A DNA stretch of 55,510 nt from UMGS1781 sp045650705. Its GTDB lineage: Bacteria; Bacillota; Clostridia; TANB77; CAG-508. The notes below the pieces were generated by a model. The model was not told the origin of the DNA, searched no databases, and saw nothing but the letters and a program-made list of their open reading frames with translations. The translations under genes were made by a program, and so were the position numbers. Of the stretch, positions 52,279-55,510 are shown piece by piece; the first letter of the stretch is position 1, and every line of letters starts with the position of its first letter. The DNA lies in contig JAZRRK010000060.1 in assembly GCA_045650705.1 (NCBI GenBank), forward strand, positions 1 through 55,510, given 5' to 3'.

Positions 52279-52713
52279 TTAATCTTTAAATTTGGATAGC
52301 ACTTTATACAATAACTGGTATAATTCTAAGGCTTCTTTTTCTTCTAAATCAATGCATTTACCAATTTTAGAAGGAATATCTTTAGCCTTACTTTTTAAAT
52401 CAATACCTAATTTTGTAATTGAAATCATTAAATTTCTCTCGTCTATTTTAGATCTATTCCTTTTAATATATCCCTTACTTTCTAATTTCTTTAATACTGG
52501 TGTTAAAGTTCCAGAATCTAGAAATAGTGCTTCTCCAAGCTCTTTTACATTAATTTCTTTTTTATTCCAAAGTACCATCATTGTAATATATTGAGTATAT
52601 GTTAAATCAATTTCATCTAAAAAAGGTTTATACCTTTTTATAATTTCTTTTGAACAAGCATATAAAGGAAAACATAGTTGATTTTCTAATTTTAAATTAT
52701 CAAATTCTTCCAT
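52279..52713 (-). CDS. MarR-family peroxide sensor (OhrR-like)
   Basis: The 144-residue protein has the OhrR one-Cys sensing site near its start: LENQLCFPLYACSKEIIKRY, with the first Cys near residue 14. The winged helix is VKELGEALFLDSGTLTPVLKKLESKGYIKRNRSKIDERN. OhrR proteins release DNA when that Cys is oxidised by organic peroxides. It is encoded 17 bases downstream of gpx in one operon. A palindrome overlapping the operon promoter is a likely binding site. Confidence 0.87.
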   Translation of the reverse strand: MEEFDNLKLENQLCFPLYACSKEIIKRYKPFLDEIDLTYTQYITMMVLWNKKEINVKELGEALFLDSGTLTPVLKKLESKGYIKRNRSKIDERNLMISITKLGIDLKSKAKDIPSKIGKCIDLEEKEALELYQLLYKVLSKFKD

Positions 52714-52730
52714 ACTTCTATTTCTCCAGA

Positions 52731-53204
52731 TTATAATAACTCCTCTATATCCTTTTTTATTTTTTCAGGTGCAACTGTTGGTGCATATCTGCCTACCACA
52801 TCTCCATTTTTATTTACTAAAAATTTAGTAAAGTTCCACTTAATATTCCCATTTAGCAATCCTTTTTTTTGAGTTTTTAAGTATTTATAAAGTGGTTCTT
52901 CATTTCCTCCATTAACTTCAATTTTTGCAAATTGTTTAAAAGTAATTCCATATCTTGCATTACAGAAAGCTGCTATTTCTTCTCCTGTACCAGGTGCTTG
53001 TTCTCCAAATTGATTACAAGGAAAATCTAATATTTCAAATCCCTTTTCTTTATATTTTTCATATAAATTTTGAAGTCCATCATATTGAGGTGTAAAACCA
53101 CAACCAGTTGCAGTATTAACTATCAATAAAACCTTTCCTCTATATTCCTCTAAATTTACTTCATTCCCCTTATTGTCTTTTACTTTGAAATCATAAATTT
53201 CCAT
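52731..53204 (-). CDS. Glutathione peroxidase-family thiol peroxidase (Gpx/BsaA)
   Basis: The 157-residue enzyme reduces peroxides, in bacteria of this type with thioredoxin rather than glutathione. The peroxidatic Cys is in NTATGCGFTPQYDGLQ (about residue 36), the second Cys site is FPCNQFGEQAPG, and WNFTKFLVNKNGDVVGRY holds the catalytic Trp/Asn. It is a Cys form, not selenocysteine. It starts 20 bases after a perfect palindromic operator and is followed by the OhrR-like regulator. Confidence 0.95.
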   Translation of the reverse strand: MEIYDFKVKDNKGNEVNLEEYRGKVLLIVNTATGCGFTPQYDGLQNLYEKYKEKGFEILDFPCNQFGEQAPGTGEEIAAFCNARYGITFKQFAKIEVNGGNEEPLYKYLKTQKKGLLNGNIKWNFTKFLVNKNGDVVGRYAPTVAPEKIKKDIEELL

Positions 53205-53224
53205 ACTTATCTCTCCTTTTTTGC

Positions 53225-53274
53225 AATTAAATTGTGCACAATTTAATTATATTTGTATTTTTTATTTTTGTCAA
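53225..53274 (-). promoter_or_regulatory. gpx promoter with a 24-base perfect palindromic operator
   Basis: Leftward -35 TTGACA (53274-53269), a 17-base spacer and -10 TATAAT (53251-53246). The palindrome 53225-53248 has half-site AATTAAATTGTG and is centred on GTGCAC. It overlaps the end of the -10 and the start point, and resembles known OhrR boxes (TACAATTAAATTGTA-like). Repressor bound here would block transcription. Confidence 0.85.
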
Positions 53275-53282
53275 TAGTCTGC

Positions 53283-53319
53283 AAAAAAAGATTAGATTTT
53301 ATTCATCTAATCTTTTTTT
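53283..53319. terminator. Hairpin at the end of the thioesterase gene
   Basis: AAAAAAAGATTAGAT and ATCTAATCTTTTTTT form a 15-base stem around TTTATTC. It overlaps the last codons of the thioesterase gene. Confidence 0.8.
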
Positions 53320-53736
53320 ATTAATATCAATACATAATTCTTTTATTTTTTTATCAAAATCTGGAAAATCTTTTTTTAATATAATTGGTCTATTTTCTTT
53401 ATTTACAAAGCAATGTTTTGATATGCCTTGCATTACCAAGTCTTTTGTTATAGCGTTAGTCATTGTATATCCTATAACTAATTTTACTCCTTTAAATTCT
53501 TTTATTTTAACATCTATTTTTACTTCATCACCAAATGTTGTAGGAGTTTTGTATTCACATTCAATTCCTATTACTGGTGATATTATTCCTTCACTTTCTA
53601 ATTTTGCATATCCAAATCCTATTTGTTCCAAAAAGTTGATTCTTGCCTCTTCCATCCACCTTACATAATTGGAATGATGTGTTATCCCCATTTTATCTGT
53701 TTCATAATAATTAACCTTGTGTATATATTTCTCCAT
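53299..53736 (-). CDS. Acyl-CoA thioesterase (4HBT hotdog fold, YbgC-like)
   Basis: I start at the ATG at 53736 because GGGAGGAAAA precedes it; the upstream UUG at 53748 would read through that site. The 145-residue protein has the hotdog motif YYETDKMGITHHSNYVRWMEEARINFLE with the catalytic Asp, and TTFGDEVKIDVKIKEF. It hydrolyses an acyl-CoA or acyl carrier thioester of unknown chain. Its end overlaps the hairpin before the gpx promoter. Confidence 0.9.
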   Translation of the reverse strand: MEKYIHKVNYYETDKMGITHHSNYVRWMEEARINFLEQIGFGYAKLESEGIISPVIGIECEYKTPTTFGDEVKIDVKIKEFKGVKLVIGYTMTNAITKDLVMQGISKHCFVNKENRPIILKKDFPDFDKKIKELCIDINKKRLDE

Positions 53737-53777
53737 TTTTCCTCCCAATTAAGAATTTAGTAGAATTCTATCATAAA

Positions 53778-53806
53778 AGCAAGTAATTATCAACTAATTA
53801 CTTGCT
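53778..53806. terminator. GCAAGTAATTA hairpin, intact copy
   Basis: GCAAGTAATTA and TAATTACTTGC form an 11-base stem around TCAAC between the DUF2935 and thioesterase genes. A half copy stands at 55352-55370 before the IS3 end. Confidence 0.75.
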
Positions 53807-53875
53807 AAAAAAATAAATATCACACAATTTATCTCAAAAAACTCCGTCCCTATTGACATCTGCTTTTTTTATTTA

Positions 53876-54766
53876 TTACTCTTTCAAAATTCTGAAATAA
53901 TGATTTGCTTCCCTTAATACATGGTCTGCTAAAAGTGGCAATATGATAGACCTTATCTCGCATTCTTTAATTCCTTCGGTTCCTGCTGTTTTAAATTCTA
54001 TATATTTTTGTGTCTCTGCAATTGTTTTATCAGTAATACTTTTTATGGTTTCATCCGTCATATTTTTTGCTTCTTCTATTAATTTTTGATATTCTTTTGC
54101 AAAATTATCCGCAGTAATAATTAAATCATTTTCTGTCGGATCGAGCAATCCTCTTATAAATAGGGCATGTTCCATCATAATTTGATTCCAGAATAATTCT
54201 ACTTGTTTCATATTTTCAGAGTCTATATCTTCCCCTTTTTGCAGCATAACTACATATTGCCTATATAGTTTTGCCTCGCGAAGAATATGCTCAATTAATA
54301 ATGGATAATTCGCTGTAAATACTATGCAACGCAATACATCACTTAACAGTCTTTCTTTTAAATTTATTAATCCATCTAATAATGTAATTGCTGTATCATT
54401 TAGGTAACATACATACTGAGTAATACCTGGCGCTCCGTAATAATTATCACTTGTTAATTTTAATTCTTGGAGCGTAATATTGGAGTCTATTGCAATTCCT
54501 GTAAGTTCTTCCGTTTTTCTCTCTGCACCATATGTAAATTTTGTTACTATTTCTCCAGAAGTTAAAACATTTTCTCTTATCATGTAATTACTTACTCTAA
54601 CCGTATCTGCTAGAAGTTTTTCAAATTGTCTTTTGTATAACATAGCTTCTTGAATGTACTCTGTATTTTTTTGCATAAATCCTGCTTGCAAAAATAATGA
54701 ATGTTCTTTCATAATTCTTGCAAAAAACAAATGTAATTCAAGCGATGTTTTCACATAATCTTTCAT
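53876..54766 (-). CDS. DUF2935 helical protein
   Basis: I start this 296-residue protein at the ATG at 54766 (MKDYVKTSLELHLFFARIM), with AAAGGA upstream. Two tandem four-helix modules each carry His and Glu residues: FFARIMKEHSLFLQAG near the start and FWNQIMMEHALFIRGLLDP near residue 190, plus LLIEHILREAKLY and LLADHVLREANHYFRIL. They could bind two metals. The family is common in spore formers and related to hemerythrin-like bundles, with no proven function. It is divergent from the 54.9 kb gene. Confidence 0.88.
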   Translation of the reverse strand: MKDYVKTSLELHLFFARIMKEHSLFLQAGFMQKNTEYIQEAMLYKRQFEKLLADTVRVSNYMIRENVLTSGEIVTKFTYGAERKTEELTGIAIDSNITLQELKLTSDNYYGAPGITQYVCYLNDTAITLLDGLINLKERLLSDVLRCIVFTANYPLLIEHILREAKLYRQYVVMLQKGEDIDSENMKQVELFWNQIMMEHALFIRGLLDPTENDLIITADNFAKEYQKLIEEAKNMTDETIKSITDKTIAETQKYIEFKTAGTEGIKECEIRSIILPLLADHVLREANHYFRILKE

Positions 54767-54895
54767 TACACATTTTCCTTTCATATAATTTTATAATATT
54801 ATATGCACATACTTTATATATTGCTACTGTTTTAACGCCTTCTCTAGTTACGTATTTTCTTAAATTTACATATTATAATTATAGGAGGTGGAATA

Positions 54896-55324
54896 ATGCA
54901 TTATCAAAATTATGATGAATATATGCGAAGTGTCCTTGGTTGCTCAAATATTCGTGCATCTATGTCTCCATATTCAAATATGGAAACTTGTCCAGAAGAT
55001 TTAGAAAGAATGTATCCTGAAGTCTATAGAGTTGTTTATCCTATGGTATGTTCTGCTTGTGATAATATGAGAACATCTGTAACTGAAGAAATGCTAGATA
55101 TGATGACAGATGATATTTATGATAGAGTTGAAGCTGATGGAAGAATAAATGTTGATATTTCAGTTGAAGTTAGAAGTAGTCAATCAACAAATCAATCAGT
55201 CCAAGAAACTAGACAAAGAAGACCTCGTCGTCGTAATAGATTTTTAAGGGATTTAATAAGAATTTTATTATTAAGAGAATTATTAGGTAGACGCCGTCCA
55301 GGATTCCCTATTAGACCTTTCTAA
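54896..55324 (+). CDS. Unknown protein, 142 residues, with an Arg-rich tail
   Basis: AGGAGGTGGAATA precedes the ATG. The N-terminal part (about 1-95) is Tyr/Met/Cys-rich: MHYQNYDEYMRSVLGCSNIR, then PEDLERMYPEVYRVVYPMVC and EEMLDMMTDDIYDRVEADG. A short Gln/Ser linker leads to an Arg-rich tail (RRPRRRNRF...LLLRELLGRRRPGF). It resembles small spore-coat or spore-associated proteins of clostridia, but I cannot name it. The divergent DUF2935 gene lies 129 bases away. The IS3 element starts 46 bases after its stop. Confidence 0.7.
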   Translation: MHYQNYDEYMRSVLGCSNIRASMSPYSNMETCPEDLERMYPEVYRVVYPMVCSACDNMRTSVTEEMLDMMTDDIYDRVEADGRINVDISVEVRSSQSTNQSVQETRQRRPRRRNRFLRDLIRILLLRELLGRRRPGFPIRPF

Positions 55325-55370
55325 TTTTATAATATGTTAAATCATCATAAAAGCAAGTAATTATCAACTA

Positions 55371-55510
55371 TGAAGTGCACCCCAAATGTTAGACAAAAAT
55401 CTAACATTTGGAGGTGTATTTTTTATGAGTAAATATTCAAATGAATTTAAACTAAAAGTAGTTGAATATTGTATAAATGAGCATCATGGATATTTAAATA
55501 CAGCTAAACA
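55371..55510 (+). mobile_element. Left end of an IS3-family (IS150-like) insertion sequence
   Basis: The end TGAAGTGCACCCCAAATGTT followed by AGACA matches IS150-group terminal repeats. An inner CCAAATGTTAGA/TCTAACATTTGG stem follows, then GGAGGTG and the orfA start. The element runs off the window. It interrupts a copy of the GCAAGTAATTA hairpin. Confidence 0.8.
55425..55510 (+). CDS. IS3-family transposase OrfA, partial
   Basis: The ATG at 55425 is preceded by GGAGGTGTATTTTTT. The visible residues, MSKYSNEFKLKVVEYCINEH then HGYLNTAK, are the helix-turn-helix start of IS150-type OrfA. The frame is open to the window end. OrfB, with the DDE core, would follow. Confidence 0.8.
   Translation, partial: MSKYSNEFKLKVVEYCINEHHGYLNTAK

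Noticed and set aside
1..55510. CRISPR array, prophage or rRNA operon
   Set aside because: No regular short repeats with spacers, no phage structural genes and no rRNA sequence were seen.

Overview
The window is very AT-rich with dense, mostly leftward genes. It comes from an endospore-forming, low-GC Bacillota, most likely an uncultured Clostridia-like gut or host-associated lineage. The evidence is the set of sporulation genes (spoVT, bofA with yaaL, gerW with a DUF2953 gene), UUG starts, strong AGGAGG ribosome sites, a T-box leader, a gram-positive tRNA-Thr and many cell-surface proteins. No species can be named from sequence alone.

Layout. 0-9.4 kb: a partial GT-C glycosyltransferase, a fused ABC transporter, a frame-broken M23 peptidase, a zinc-ribbon protein, efp, a two-component system, an M24 peptidase and a prepilin peptidase. 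9.4-18.5 kb: uvrA, two tiny proteins, a HIT protein, a compact alaS, spoVT, ylbF, a GT4 enzyme, bofA and yaaL, and tRNA-Thr. 18.6-23.8 kb is accessory: a SWIM protein, a DUF1016 nuclease, three orphan genes with unusual promoters and codons, a LUD protein and long direct repeats. 23.8-30.1 kb: asnA behind a T-box and an Asn/Asp-rich leader peptide, then a surface cluster of a sortase-anchored cohesin-like protein, a Big2/cadherin-like protein and a dockerin-bearing autolysin-like protein. 30.2-42 kb: rlmB, a divergent kinase-like protein, lepA, dus, rodA-minE-minD, two pilin-like proteins with sulfatase-modifying-factor domains, gerW and its partner. 42-48.2 kb: topB, endoQ, rnhA, tmcAL, yebC. 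48.2-51.6 kb: a probable island at the 5' end of yebC carrying an AbiE-type toxin-antitoxin pair. 51.7-55.5 kb: small orphan genes, a peroxide-defence pair (gpx and an OhrR-like regulator) with a clear operator, a thioesterase, a DUF2935 protein, an Arg-rich protein and the start of an IS3-family element.

Most notable observation. Three otherwise intact genes (an M23 peptidase, rodA and one pilin-like SUMF1 protein) each lose frame by one extra base. In all three the extra base is a C that creates an in-frame CGG codon after a codon ending in A, and skipping that C restores the family sequence with a GGN glycine codon. Reading by eye, I found no other in-frame CGG in any core gene; the only others are in the orphan genes. 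This could be +1 frameshifting or stalling at an unassigned or starved CGG codon, or a systematic sequencing artefact. A second pattern is a family of five orphan small genes, all with a TTGCA-type -35 box, a 17-base spacer and a TATAAT-like -10, unlike the TTGAC boxes of the other promoters I could see.
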